Part shown: one piece after another, positions 33,405-45,963 of the stretch
Layout: each line of letters begins with the position of its first letter
Numbering within the stretch: the first letter of the stretch is position 1
Source: Streptacidiphilus albus JL83
Lineage (GTDB): Bacteria > Actinomycetota > Actinomycetes > Streptomycetales > Streptomycetaceae
Direction of reading: 5' to 3'
DNA: 64,000 nucleotides
Assembly: GCF_000744705.1 (NCBI RefSeq)
Contig: NZ_JQML01000001.1
Coordinates: 5,714,017-5,778,016, forward strand
Program-made: the position numbers and the translations under genes
The notes under the pieces: model-generated
Told to the model about the DNA's origin: nothing
The model's database searches: none
The model's input: the letters and a program-made list of their open reading frames with translations, nothing else

Positions 33405-34994
33405 ATGAGCTCCGGCAGCAACCAGCCCGCGCCCGCCTCCGAGACGACGAACATCCGGCCCATCCGTCGCGCGCTGATCAGCGTGTACGACAAGGCGGGC
33501 CTGGAGGAGCTGGCGCAGGGCCTGCACGCGGCCGGCGTCGAGCTGGTCTCCACCGGCTCCACCGCCGCCCGGATCGCGGCCTCCGGCGTCCCGGTCACCC
33601 CGGTCGAGGAGCTGACCGGCTTCCCCGAGTGCCTCGACGGCCGGGTCAAGACGTTGCACCCGCGCGTCCACGCCGGCATCCTGGCCGACCTCCGGCTGGA
33701 GTCGCACCGCGCCCAGCTGACCGAGCTCGGGGTCGCCCCCTTCGACCTGGTCGTGGTCAACCTCTACCCGTTCAAGGCCACGGTCGCCTCCGGCGCCTCG
33801 GCCGACGAGTGCGTCGAGCAGATCGACATCGGCGGCCCGAGCATGGTCCGCGCCGCCGCCAAGAACCACCCCTCGGTCGCGGTGGTCACCTCTCCCGCCC
33901 GCTACGCGGACGTGCTGGCCGCGGTCGCCGACGGCGGCTTCGACCTGGCCACCCGCAAGCGCCTGGCCGGCGAGGCCTTCGCGCACACCGCCGCCTACGA
34001 CGTGGCGGTGGCCTCCTGGTTCGCCGGTGAGTACGCGCCCGCCGACGACGAGTCCTTCCCGGCCTTCCTCGGCGCCACCTGGGAGCGCGAGAACGTCCTG
34101 CGCTACGGCGAGAACCCGCACCAGGCCGCCGCGCTCTACGTGGACGGCAGCGGGGCCGGCATCGCCGCCGCCGAGCAGCTGCACGGCAAGGAGATGTCGT
34201 ACAACAACTACGCCGACACCGATGCCGCGATCCGGGCCGCCTTCGACCAGGACGAGCCCTGCGTCGCGATCATCAAGCACGCCAACCCCTGCGGCATCGC
34301 GGTCGGCGCGGACGTCGCCGAGGCGCACCGCAAGGCGCACGCCTGCGACCCGGTCTCCGCCTACGGCGGCGTGATCGCGGTCAACCGCCCGGTCACCGTC
34401 GAGCTGGCCGAGCAGATCGCCCCGATCTTCACCGAGGTGGTCTTCGCCCCGGGCTACGAGGACGGCGCGGTCGAGGTGCTGGCCCGCAAGAAGAACATCC
34501 GGGTGCTGCGCGGCACCCCGGCCGCCCCGGCGGTCGAGTCCAAGCCGGTCACCGGCGGGGTGCTGCTCCAGCAGGCCGACCGGATCGACGCGGCCGGTGA
34601 CGACCCGTCGACCTGGACGCTGGCGACCGGCGAGGCGCTGGACGCGGCCGGCCTGGCCGAGCTGGCCTTCGCCTGGCGCGCCTGTCGGGCCGTCAAGTCC
34701 AACGCCATCCTGCTGACCGCCGACGGCGCCTCGGTGGGCGTGGGCATGGGCCAGGTCAACCGGGTGGACTCGGCCCGGCTCGCGGTCGAGCGCGCGGGGG
34801 AGCGCGCGGCCGGATCGTACGCCGCCTCGGACGCCTTCTTCCCGTTCCCCGACGGCCTGCAGGTGCTGATGGACGCCGGCATCAAGGCCGTGGTCCAGCC
34901 CGGCGGTTCGATCCACGACGGTGAGGTCGTCGAGGCGGCCAAGGCCGCCGGGGTCACCATGTACCTCACCGGGACCCGGCACTTCTTCCACTGA
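33405..34994 (+). CDS. purH: bifunctional AICAR formyltransferase / IMP cyclohydrolase
   Basis: A 529-residue enzyme that performs the last two steps to IMP. The N-terminal MGS-like cyclohydrolase domain shows [43 protein letters not shown] and [13 protein letters not shown]. The C-terminal transferase has [12 protein letters not shown], the motif [11 protein letters not shown] with the catalytic Lys-His, and the terminal [14 protein letters not shown] 33405 is preceded by AAAGGA at good spacing. It is co-transcribed with purN and ends at a 13-bp terminator. Confidence 0.97.
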   Translation: MSSGSNQPAPASETTNIRPIRRALISVYDKAGLEELAQGLHAAGVELVSTGSTAARIAASGVPVTPVEELTGFPECLDGRVKTLHPRVHAGILADLRLESHRAQLTELGVAPFDLVVVNLYPFKATVASGASADECVEQIDIGGPSMVRAAAKNHPSVAVVTSPARYADVLAAVADGGFDLATRKRLAGEAFAHTAAYDVAVASWFAGEYAPADDESFPAFLGATWERENVLRYGENPHQAAALYVDGSGAGIAAAEQLHGKEMSYNNYADTDAAIRAAFDQDEPCVAIIKHANPCGIAVGADVAEAHRKAHACDPVSAYGGVIAVNRPVTVELAEQIAPIFTEVVFAPGYEDGAVEVLARKKNIRVLRGTPAAPAVESKPVTGGVLLQQADRIDAAGDDPSTWTLATGEALDAAGLAELAFAWRACRAVKSNAILLTADGASVGVGMGQVNRVDSARLAVERAGERAAGSYAASDAFFPFPDGLQVLMDAGIKAVVQPGGSIHDGEVVEAAKAAGVTMYLTGTRHFFH

Positions 34995-35014
34995 GTCCGC
35001 GCTCTTCCCGAACG

Positions 35015-35055
35015 ACGGCGGCCCGCCACCCGGAGATCCGGGGGCGGGCCGCCGT
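35015..35055. terminator. bidirectional terminator between purH and the RDD-family gene
   Basis: ACGGCGGCCCGCC (35015-35027) pairs perfectly with GGCGGGCCGCCGT (35043-35055); the loop contains an inner CCCGG/CCGGG stem. It lies between convergent stop codons. Confidence 0.85.
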
Positions 35056-35073
35056 CTGCGGTCGGACGGGCCG

Positions 35074-35784
35074 TCAGCTGGCCTTGGTGACGACCGTGGT
35101 CATGATCTTGTCGGCGAAGGTCTGCTTCTTGGCGTCCCAGAGCGGCCACAGGTAGCCGACGCAGCAGACGATGTTGTCGAGCAGGTGGGCTATCTCGCGG
35201 ACGAACGCCATGCCGAAGCTCAGCGTCTGGCCGTCGGACTCGCGCACCATCCGGATGTTGACGGCCTTCTGACCCAGGGACTGACCCCAGGCGGACTTCA
35301 TGTAGGCGACGCCGGCGCACCCGATCAGGAACGCCACCAGGTCGCCGAAGTAGTACAGGCCCAGGCTGCCGCTGGTGCTGCTGCTCATGGCACCGGTGGT
35401 CTGGTTGAAGGTGATGCTGGTGGTCGGCCGCAGCGCGAAGAACACGATCAGCGACGGGATCAGGCCGGTGACCAGGGTGTCGATGATGCGGGCCACCACC
35501 CGGGCGCCCCAACCCGCGTACATGTTCTGCACGTAGCCGGCGTAGGGGTCCTGCTGGTAGCCGTACGGCGGGGCGGGCTGCTGGTAGCCGGCCTGCTGGT
35601 CGTAGCCGGGCGGCTGGGCGTAGGGATCGGCCGCGGGCTGCTGCGGGTAGCCGTAGCCGGGCTGCTGCTGCGGCGGCTGCTGCTGCGGGTAGCCGTAACC
35701 CGGCTGCTGGGGCGGCTGCTGACCATAGGGGTTCGGCTGCTGCGGCTGGCCGTAAGGGTTGTTGGGGTCGGGCGGGTAGCTCAT
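35074..35784 (-). CDS. RDD-family membrane protein with Tyr/Gln/Pro-rich N terminus
   Basis: A 236-residue protein. Residues 1-85 are a low-complexity Pro/Gln/Tyr/Gly region built of GYGYPQQ-like repeats. The RDD domain starts at [19 protein letters not shown], with the family's Arg and Asp, and has three to four helices with the acidic/basic segment [23 protein letters not shown] proteins are small membrane proteins of debated function (some linked to Na+/H+ or osmolyte transport). TAGGAGAA before ATG 35784 is a strong ribosome-binding site. It lies downstream of the DUF4190/DUF2752 pair on the same strand, 110 bases away, and shares their unusual N-terminal composition with DUF4190. Confidence 0.88.
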   Translation of the reverse strand: MSYPPDPNNPYGQPQQPNPYGQQPPQQPGYGYPQQQPPQQQPGYGYPQQPAADPYAQPPGYDQQAGYQQPAPPYGYQQDPYAGYVQNMYAGWGARVVARIIDTLVTGLIPSLIVFFALRPTTSITFNQTTGAMSSSTSGSLGLYYFGDLVAFLIGCAGVAYMKSAWGQSLGQKAVNIRMVRESDGQTLSFGMAFVREIAHLLDNIVCCVGYLWPLWDAKKQTFADKIMTTVVTKAS

Positions 35785-35894
35785 GGTTCTCCTACTGGCA
35801 GGAAGGCGGGACGGAATCGGTTGGACAGACAGGTTGACCGCAGGGGCGGTTGGGTCTGCCGATGTGCGGCGAGACTACCGGGAAGCCATGACAG

Positions 35895-36338
35895 TCAGGA
35901 GGGGAGAAATCCGAATCGGTGCAGTTGCCAGACCCAGGAGACGGCTGCGGCGACGGCGATGACGGTGTTCTGTCGACGGGCGGACTGACGCCACCACCAG
36001 GCCCCGCCGCCGAAGGGCGCGAACAGCAGTCCGATCCCCACCAGGATCGTCACCGGGTTGGCAGCGATCGCCGCGCCGACATGTCCGGCGCCGAGGTCCA
36101 TGAAGACCGAGGTGCTGCCGCAGCCGGGGCAGGGGACGCCGGTGAAGCGCCGCAACGGGCAGAGCACGCCCGGGTCGTCCTTGGCGTGCAGTTCGGCGAG
36201 CGCGATCGCCAGCACGCCCGCTCCGCCGCCCCGGGCCAGCACCCGCAGCAGCGCGCCGTGGCGGGCGGAGGTCAACTCGGCCCAGCGCGTGCTCATGGCA
36301 CGGAACAGCCCCGGAACGGCGGCCTCCGAGGTGGACAT
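35895..36338 (-). CDS. DUF2752 family membrane protein
   Basis: A 147-residue protein with the DUF2752 hallmark LCPLRRFTGVPCPGCGSTSV (three Cys, Pro-rich) between hydrophobic segments. The cysteine motif is reminiscent of metal- or thiol-dependent membrane proteins, but no activity is established. The ATG at 36338 shares one base with the DUF4190 stop (TGATG), so the genes are coupled; a GTG one codon upstream is also possible. Confidence 0.85.
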   Translation of the reverse strand: MSTSEAAVPGLFRAMSTRWAELTSARHGALLRVLARGGGAGVLAIALAELHAKDDPGVLCPLRRFTGVPCPGCGSTSVFMDLGAGHVGAAIAANPVTILVGIGLLFAPFGGGAWWWRQSARRQNTVIAVAAAVSWVWQLHRFGFLPS

Positions 36339-36850
36339 CACAGCTGCCCGTGCGTGTAGAGGACGAAGACGGTGATGACGGCGGCGCTGATCAGCAGGCC
36401 CAGCACGGAGAGGACGAGCGCCCCGATGGCCAGTCCGCGTCCGGTGCCGGTGACCCGGGACTTCTTCAGCGCCAGGATCCCCACCCAGATGCCGGGGATG
36501 GCGCAGAGCAGCCCGATGCCGTAGACGAACAGCCCGACGATGGACACCAGGCCCAGCGTCACCGCGGCGTTGGCGAGGGTGTTGGGTTCGCCGGTCGGTC
36601 CGTAGGCCTGCTGCGGGTAGCCGGGCTGTGCGTATCCGGGCTGCTGGTACCCCGGGTGCGCCGGCTGCTGGTAGCCGGCCTGCGCGTACTGAGGCGCCGG
36701 GTAGGTGGGAGCAGCTGCGTAGCCTGCCTGCGGCGGGTAGCCGTAACTCGGCGGCGGTGTCTGGGCCGGTTGCTGCGGATAGCCGTACGACTGGGTCGGC
36801 GGTTGTCCGCCGTACGGATCCGGCGGTGCCGGCTGGTACGGGTTGCTCAC
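36338..36850 (-). CDS. DUF4190 family membrane protein with Tyr/Gln/Pro-rich N terminus
   Basis: A 170-residue protein: about 90 residues of Tyr/Pro/Gln/Ala repeats (QPGYAQPGYPQQAYGP), then two DUF4190 helices (AAVTLGLVSIVGLFVYGIGLL and LAIGALVLSVLGLLISAAVI) joined by the conserved basic loop ALKKSRVTGTGRG. GTG 36850 is fixed by GGGGGAGAAC. Such proteins are numerous in Streptomyces, and the disordered N terminus may help cluster them at the membrane; function is unknown. It is the first gene of a coupled pair with DUF2752 and divergent from folD. Confidence 0.88.
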   Translation of the reverse strand: MSNPYQPAPPDPYGGQPPTQSYGYPQQPAQTPPPSYGYPPQAGYAAAPTYPAPQYAQAGYQQPAHPGYQQPGYAQPGYPQQAYGPTGEPNTLANAAVTLGLVSIVGLFVYGIGLLCAIPGIWVGILALKKSRVTGTGRGLAIGALVLSVLGLLISAAVITVFVLYTHGQL

Positions 36851-36869
36851 GTTCTCCCCCGATGGTTCA

Positions 36870-36912
36870 CGCTGGTGTACGACTCATCCCCAGGAGTCCC
36901 ACGTACACAGCG
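36870..36912. repeat. interrupted inverted repeat in the DUF4190/folD divergent promoter region
   Basis: GTGTACG (36875-36881) pairs with CGTACAC (36902-36908), and beyond a one-base bulge CGCT (36870-36873) pairs with AGCG (36909-36912). It starts 20 bases upstream of the DUF4190 GTG, where it could be an operator or the 5' untranslated hairpin of that transcript. Confidence 0.5.
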
Positions 36913-37079
36913 ACTACGTCGGGGCCATCGTCCCGCCCTTCGAGCGCCGGTGTCCAGTGCCGGGGAGCCGCGCTGCCCAACCGTGGCGATAAAGAAACCG
37001 GACGCTGACCTTCCGCAATGTTCGGTCAACCTGGTCCCTGGGTACACGCCACTGCTCCACATCCAGGAGAATGGTGGGC

Positions 37080-37931
37080 ATGACCGCCCAGATTCTCGAT
37101 GGCAAGGCCACCGCCGCCGCGATCAAGTCCGAGCTCGCCGTACGGATCGAGGCGCTGAAGGCGCAGGGCATCACGCCCGGCCTCGGCACCGTCCTGGTCG
37201 GCGACGACCCCGGCAGCCACTCCTACGTCCGCGGCAAGCACCGCGACTGCGCCCAGGTCGGCATCGCCAGCCTGCAGCGCGAACTCCCCGCCGACGCCAC
37301 TCAGCAGGACGTCGAGGACGTCGTCCGGGAACTCAACGAGAACCCGGCCTGCACCGGCTACATCGTGCAGCTGCCGCTCCCCAAGGGCCTGGACGAGAAG
37401 CGCATCCTGGAGCTGATGGACCCCGCCAAGGACGCCGACGGCCTGCACCCGATGAGCCTGGGCCGACTGGTCCTGGGCATCGAGGCGCCGCTCCCGTGCA
37501 CCCCCAACGGCATCGTCGAACTGCTGCGCCGGCACCAGGTCGAGATCAACGGCGCCAATGTCGTCGTGGTCGGCCGGGGGATCACCGTGGGCCGCTCGAT
37601 CGGCCTGCTGCTGACCCGCCGCAGTGAGAACGCCACCGTCACCCTCACCCACACCGGCACCCGAGACCTGTCGCACCACCTGCGCCAGGCCGACATCATC
37701 GTCGCCGCGGCCGGCGTGCCGCACCTGGTCAAGCCGGAGGACGTGCGTCCGGGCGCGGTCGTGCTCGACGTCGGCGTCAGCCGCAGCGAGACCGGTCTGG
37801 TCGGGGACGTGCACCCGGCGGTGGCCGAGGTGGCCGGCTGGCTGTCGCCGAACCCCGGCGGCGTGGGTCCGATGACCCGCGCGATGCTGCTGTCCAACGT
37901 GGTCGAGGCGGCAGAGCGTGCCGCGCGCTGA
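37080..37931 (+). CDS. folD: bifunctional methylenetetrahydrofolate dehydrogenase / methenyltetrahydrofolate cyclohydrolase
   Basis: A 283-residue enzyme that interconverts 5,10-methylene- and 10-formyl-THF, supplying the formyl groups used by PurN and PurH nearby. Signatures: [22 protein letters not shown] (catalytic Tyr and Lys), [13 protein letters not shown], and [18 protein letters not shown] for NADP binding, ending [14 protein letters not shown]. Of three possible in-frame starts, ATG 37071 abuts the AGGAGA site and GTG 37074 is close; ATG 37080, 10 bases away, gives the usual length. The frame of the next gene overlaps its end, but a strong terminator stands just behind it. Confidence 0.96.
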   Translation: MTAQILDGKATAAAIKSELAVRIEALKAQGITPGLGTVLVGDDPGSHSYVRGKHRDCAQVGIASLQRELPADATQQDVEDVVRELNENPACTGYIVQLPLPKGLDEKRILELMDPAKDADGLHPMSLGRLVLGIEAPLPCTPNGIVELLRRHQVEINGANVVVVGRGITVGRSIGLLLTRRSENATVTLTHTGTRDLSHHLRQADIIVAAAGVPHLVKPEDVRPGAVVLDVGVSRSETGLVGDVHPAVAEVAGWLSPNPGGVGPMTRAMLLSNVVEAAERAAR

Positions 37932-38397
37932 CGCCGCCGAAGGCGCGGAGACCCCCCGACAGCCCGGCACCGCCGGGCTGTCGGGGGCTTCGGCCGCAGT
38001 GGCCCGGTCGCGCCGCCGACCGGTCGAGACGACCGGTACCTTTCCGCCGCAGGGTTCGGCCGCGGCGGCGAGCAAGGGGCAGCCGGTTCCCGTTCGGCAG
38101 TGGCCGATCGTCATAGTCCTCACCATTGTGGCGGTGGGGCTCGCGGTCACCGCGCTGAACCAGTTCCGGCCTGGCGTGGTCACCATCGGCGTGGCGCTGC
38201 TGATCGGCTGCGTGCTGCGGCTGGTGCTCCCCGAGGTGGGGATGCTGGCCGTGCGCAGCAGGTTCACCGACATTGCGGTGATGGGCGTGCTCGGGGTCGC
38301 GATCGTGCTGCTGGCCCTGGCCTCGGAGCCGAATCCGGTGATCACGATTCGCTTCATCAACGACATCGCCCGGATGCTGGGGCGAGGCGACGGCTGA
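37918..38397 (+). CDS. DUF3017 family small membrane protein
   Basis: A 159-residue protein as read from GTG 37918. The C-terminal 95 residues carry three hydrophobic helices of the DUF3017 type ([38 protein letters not shown] and [17 protein letters not shown]) ending [11 protein letters not shown]. The start is uncertain: GTG 37918 overlaps folD by 14 bases and would place a perfect 16-bp terminator hairpin inside the coding region, whereas GTG 37999 starts just beyond that hairpin. Function unknown. The folD-DUF3017-mdh neighbourhood is conserved in Streptomyces as I recall it. Confidence 0.8.
   Translation: MPRADAAEGAETPRQPGTAGLSGASAAVARSRRRPVETTGTFPPQGSAAAASKGQPVPVRQWPIVIVLTIVAVGLAVTALNQFRPGVVTIGVALLIGCVLRLVLPEVGMLAVRSRFTDIAVMGVLGVAIVLLALASEPNPVITIRFINDIARMLGRGDG
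37953..37987 (+). terminator. strong terminator hairpin after folD
   Basis: CCCCCGACAGCCCGGC (37953-37968) pairs perfectly over 16 bp with GCCGGGCTGTCGGGGG (37972-37987) with a 3-base loop, then CTTCGG. It lies 21 bases after the folD stop and would limit read-through into DUF3017. Confidence 0.8.
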
Positions 38398-38419
38398 CGA
38401 ACGCCGTCAGGGGCCGACC

Positions 38420-38466
38420 AGGGCGCCCCGACCACCGCGCAGGCCGCGCGGTGGTCGGGGCGCCCT
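38420..38466. terminator. 21-bp bidirectional terminator between DUF3017 and the His-rich protein gene
   Basis: A perfect 21-bp stem (38420-38440 with 38446-38466) with a 5-base loop, the strongest hairpin in the window, between convergent genes. Confidence 0.9.
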
Positions 38467-38484
38467 CGTCCTGGTGACGGGAGG

Positions 38485-39159
38485 TCAGCCCTGGTGCCGG
38501 CGGTGGTGGCTCCAGCGGCCGTGGTGGTGCCGGACCCGGTGGTGGCGGGCGAGGTGGTGGCGCACGCCATGGTGGGCGAAGCCGTGGTGGGCGGCGAGCT
38601 GCTGCGCGTGCAGCGGCCGCATCAGCACCAGGCCGGCCGGGGTCGCCCGGAAGCCGGTTCGGGCCGGCGCGATCAGCGTGTGGCGCAGCGCGTGGTTGCG
38701 CAGCAGGTGGTGCCGGAGCGCGAGGTGGCGCACGGCGTACGGCTGCACCTGGCGGTGGCCCCGGAGGTGCTGCCCGCGCAGCCGGTGCGTCCCGAGGTGG
38801 TGGTGGCGACGGTGGTGCCGGACGTGGTGCCGGACCCCGTGGTGCCGACCGCGGTGGTGCCGGACCGGGTGGAGCGCGACCGGGTGCTGCTCCGCGGCGA
38901 CCGCCGGGGCGGCGAGCGGGGCGAGCTGCTCGCACGGGTCCCAGGCGCCCTGCGGGCGGAGCATCGGAGCGCTGTGGTGCCGGGCGAACGGCAGGGCCAC
39001 CACCGCCTGCTGCGGGCCGGCCCAGACGCCCCAGGGGATCCGACCGCTGTGGTCGGAGCAGGCGGACGCGGCAGGAGCGACCGACACGACCAGACCCAGA
39101 CCGGCGGCGAAAGTAGCGGCGCCCAGTGCCAGACGCTTGCCTACGACACGTGTGAACAC
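38485..39159 (-). CDS. secreted histidine-rich protein
   Basis: A 224-residue protein read from GTG 39159 (GAAGGA about 10 bases upstream). It begins with a signal peptide: MFTRVVGKRLALG, a hydrophobic core AATFAAGLGLVVSV, and cleavage after APAASA. The mature part carries a run of HH-x-x-HH and RHH motifs (for example VRHHRGRHHGVRHHVRHHRR, and again near the C terminus), with about 45 His residues overall. I recognise no domain. Such His/Arg-rich exported proteins can bind Zn, Ni, Cu or heme, or be cationic surface proteins. It is monocistronic, divergent from the XRE regulator and isolated by a 21-bp terminator. The antisense frames are long but lack a signal or family resemblance. Confidence 0.65.
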   Translation of the reverse strand: MFTRVVGKRLALGAATFAAGLGLVVSVAPAASACSDHSGRIPWGVWAGPQQAVVALPFARHHSAPMLRPQGAWDPCEQLAPLAAPAVAAEQHPVALHPVRHHRGRHHGVRHHVRHHRRHHHLGTHRLRGQHLRGHRQVQPYAVRHLALRHHLLRNHALRHTLIAPARTGFRATPAGLVLMRPLHAQQLAAHHGFAHHGVRHHLARHHRVRHHHGRWSHHRRHQG

Positions 39160-39265
39160 GATGGAACATCCTTCCCAGCGGTGGAGGCCGCCTCTGTCCC
39201 GACGGCCACTCCTGTCACCAAGAGTTGCCAAGCGACTACAAACCCGGTAACCAGTAGTCCGTATC

Positions 39266-39346
39266 TGGGACAAGCTGGGACGTCCCAGGCTGTCACCTGC
39301 TGGGACGTCACATCGGGTTCGGGAAGACTGGGACAGGAGGTGGGAC
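39266..39346 (+). promoter_or_regulatory. array of five TGGGAC sites with a 12-bp palindrome upstream of the XRE/DUF2690 gene
   Basis: TGGGAC occurs at 39266, 39276, 39301, 39329 and 39341, all on the plus strand, the last one base before the GTG. The copy at 39276 is part of a perfect palindrome TGGGACGTCCCA (39276-39287), and the copies at 39301 and 39341 continue as TGGGACGT. The array fills the divergent gap and is a likely binding region for the adjacent helix-turn-helix protein. Confidence 0.6.
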
Positions 39347-40354
39347 GTGGCCCACTGGCAGCGCCTGCCGGACGCGCTGGATCCGGATGTGCGGCGGCTG
39401 GTCGAGCAGCTCCGGCTGCTGAAGGACCGGAGCGGACGGAGCCTCAAGTCGCTGGCCGAGGCCACGGCCTGCTCCAAGTCGGCCTGGCAGCGCTATCTCA
39501 ACGGATCCAAGCTGCCGCCGCGGGCGGTCGTCGCCTCGCTCGGCCGGCTCACCGGCGCGGACGCCCCGCGTCTGCTGCTGCTCTGGGACCTGGCCGAGGC
39601 CGCCTGGCTGGCTGACGCCGCGTCACTGCCCCGCCTCTCCCCGCCCGCCGTCTCGATGCTCCCCGCCGTCTGTGCGCCGACCCCCGCCCCTTCCCTTCCG
39701 GCTGTTCCCGCTCCCGCGCCGGCCGTCCTCGTTCCGGGCGTCGCCGTGGCGGACCCGCTCCCTCCACTCGTTCCCCGGGCCCGGGGGTACACACCCCGGC
39801 GCCGTCTCGTTCCTGTGTTCGCCGTGGTCGGCGCCGCCGCGCTGGTGCTCGGCGGCACCGCCCTCGGCTACCCCTGGCTGTGGTCGGACCTGACCGCCGG
39901 CACCCCCGCCGGGCGGCACGTGGCGCAGGACGCGGCCCTCGGCGACCCGGTGGGCGCGGCGCCGTGCACCGGCTCCTCCTGCCAGGGGCGCGACCCCGAG
40001 GCGAGCGGCTGCGACCGCGACGCGGTCACGGCCGGCGCGGTCGACGTGGACTCGCTGATCGTCCAGCTCCGCTACAGCCACCACTGCGCGGCGGCCTGGG
40101 CCCGCGCCCAGGGCGGGAACCGGGCGATGGAGCTCCGCTCACTGTCCATCAGCGCGGACGACGGCAGGGTGCTGGCCACCCTGCCGGCCGTGGGCGCGGC
40201 CGGTCCCGCCGACCACAGCCCGATGCTGTCGACCGCCGACCCGGGCCGGGACGAGGCCTGCGCGGTGGTGGACGACGTCCAGGCGTGCGCCGGGACCGAG
40301 GACCCCGGTGGCCCGCCCCGGGTCCTCACCTACCTGCCGCCGGACTCCGGCTGA
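39347..40354 (+). CDS. XRE-family helix-turn-helix membrane protein with DUF2690 domain
   Basis: A 335-residue protein. Residues 10-65 form an XRE-type DNA-binding domain (LKSLAEATACSKSAWQRYLNGS). A Pro/Ala linker leads to one membrane helix (LVPVFAVVGAAALVLGGTAL), and the extracytoplasmic part is a DUF2690 domain with CTGSSCQGRDPEASGCDRDA and LRYSHHCAAAWARA; its cysteines probably form disulfides. It thus joins a cytoplasmic DNA-binding head to an external sensor. GTG 39347 is fixed by AGGAGGTG. The TGGGAC array upstream suggests autoregulation. Many Streptomyces genomes have several such proteins; their signals are unknown. Confidence 0.88.
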   Translation: MAHWQRLPDALDPDVRRLVEQLRLLKDRSGRSLKSLAEATACSKSAWQRYLNGSKLPPRAVVASLGRLTGADAPRLLLLWDLAEAAWLADAASLPRLSPPAVSMLPAVCAPTPAPSLPAVPAPAPAVLVPGVAVADPLPPLVPRARGYTPRRRLVPVFAVVGAAALVLGGTALGYPWLWSDLTAGTPAGRHVAQDAALGDPVGAAPCTGSSCQGRDPEASGCDRDAVTAGAVDVDSLIVQLRYSHHCAAAWARAQGGNRAMELRSLSISADDGRVLATLPAVGAAGPADHSPMLSTADPGRDEACAVVDDVQACAGTEDPGGPPRVLTYLPPDSG

Positions 40355-41685
<1,331 letters not shown>

Positions 41686-41808
41686 CCGGCCCCCGCACCA
41701 CACCCGACTGCCCCGCCCCGTACCACGGGGCGGGGTAGTCGGGTCTCCGGGAACGGGAGCGGTCCGGGCATCGGTCCGGGGCGGTCGAGCGGGGCTCTCC
41801 GCTGTTCC

Positions 41809-41814
41809 TAGACT
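41809..41814 (+). promoter_or_regulatory. -10 hexamer TAGACT directly before the CNNM/CBS gene (leaderless start)
   Basis: TAGACT ends 7 bases before GTG 41822 and no Shine-Dalgarno sequence is present, as expected for a leaderless mRNA starting at the GTG. Confidence 0.45.
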
Positions 41815-43133
41815 GTGCCGTGTGAGTGAGACCCTCCAGGACGCCGGTCTGGTCCTGTTCTTCATCATCGTCGGTGGAATCTTCAATGTCGCCGAGATCT
41901 CGCTGATCTCGCTGCGGGAAGGACAGATCCAGGCCCTCGCCGAGCGCGGCACCAAGCGTGCGGTCCGCGCCGCGCACCTGGCCGGCGACCCCAACCGCTT
42001 CCTCGCCGCCGTCCAGGTGGGGGTGACCTGCATGGGCTTCCTGTCGGCGGCCTTCGGCGCGGACACCCTCGCGGTCAAGGCCGCGCCGCTCTTCGGCGAC
42101 CTGGGCCTGGACCCCGACCTGGCCAAGACCGTGGCGCTGGTCCTGCTGACGCTGCTGATCTCCTATGTCTCGCTGGTACTGGGGGAGCTCACCCCGAAGC
42201 GGATCGGGCTCCAGCGCGCCGAGTCCATCGCGCTGCTCGCCGCCCCGATGGTGGACGTGATCTCGGTCGTGCTGCGGCCGGTGATCTGGCTGCTCTCGCA
42301 CTCCACCGACCTGATGGTGCGGCTGCTCGGCGGTGACCCCAAGGCCGGCCGCAACGCCATGAGTTCGGAGGAGCTGCGCGGGCTGGTCGCCTCCAACACC
42401 GAGCTCGGCAGCGACGAGCGGCGGATGATCGGCGACGTCTTCGCCGCCGGGGAGCGGCAGTTGCGCGAGGTGATGGTGCCCCGCACCGAGGTCACCTTCC
42501 TGGACGCCGCCCGTCCGCTGGCCGAGGTCCGGGCCGAGGTCAGCCGCTATCCGCACTCCCGCTACCCGGTCGTCGACGGGTCCTACGACATCGTCGTCGG
42601 CTTCGTCCACGTCCGGGACCTCTACCGGGCGCCCGAGCCCGGTGTGCCGGCCGCGAGCACGGTCCGCGACCTGGCCCGGCCGGTCAAGCTGCTGCCCGCG
42701 ACCAAGCGGGTGCTGCCGTCGATGTCGGAGATGCGGCACGAGGGCCACCACCTGGCGATCGTCGTCGACGAGTACGGCGGCACGGCCGGCATCGTCACCC
42801 TGGAGGACCTGGTCGAGGAGGTCGTCGGCGAGATCCGCGACGAGTACGACTCGCAGGAGGTCAGCACCACCCGGCGGCTGGCCGGCGGCAGCATCGAGGT
42901 GGACGGGCTGCTCAACCTCGCCGACTTCGAGGAGGAGACCGGGCTGGAACTGCCCGAGGGCCCCTACGAGACGGTGGCCGGCTTCGTCGTCGCGGCCCTC
43001 GGCCACCTGCCCGAGATCGGCGAGGCGGTCCAGGTGGCGGGCGGTTACTCGCTCGTCATCGCCGCCATGGACGCGCGCCGGGTGGACCGGGTGCGGGTCA
43101 CCACGCTCCCGGCGGTCGGCGCTGCCGGCCCGG

Positions 43134-45954
<2,821 letters not shown>

Positions 45955-45963
45955 GGGCACGGC

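Noticed and set aside
38494-39615. Long plus-strand frame opposite the His-rich gene, rich in Val-Val repeats
   Set aside because: It runs through the divergent promoter array and into the XRE gene in another phase, has no plausible start signal, and its Val/Ala repeats are the mirror of the His/Arg codons.
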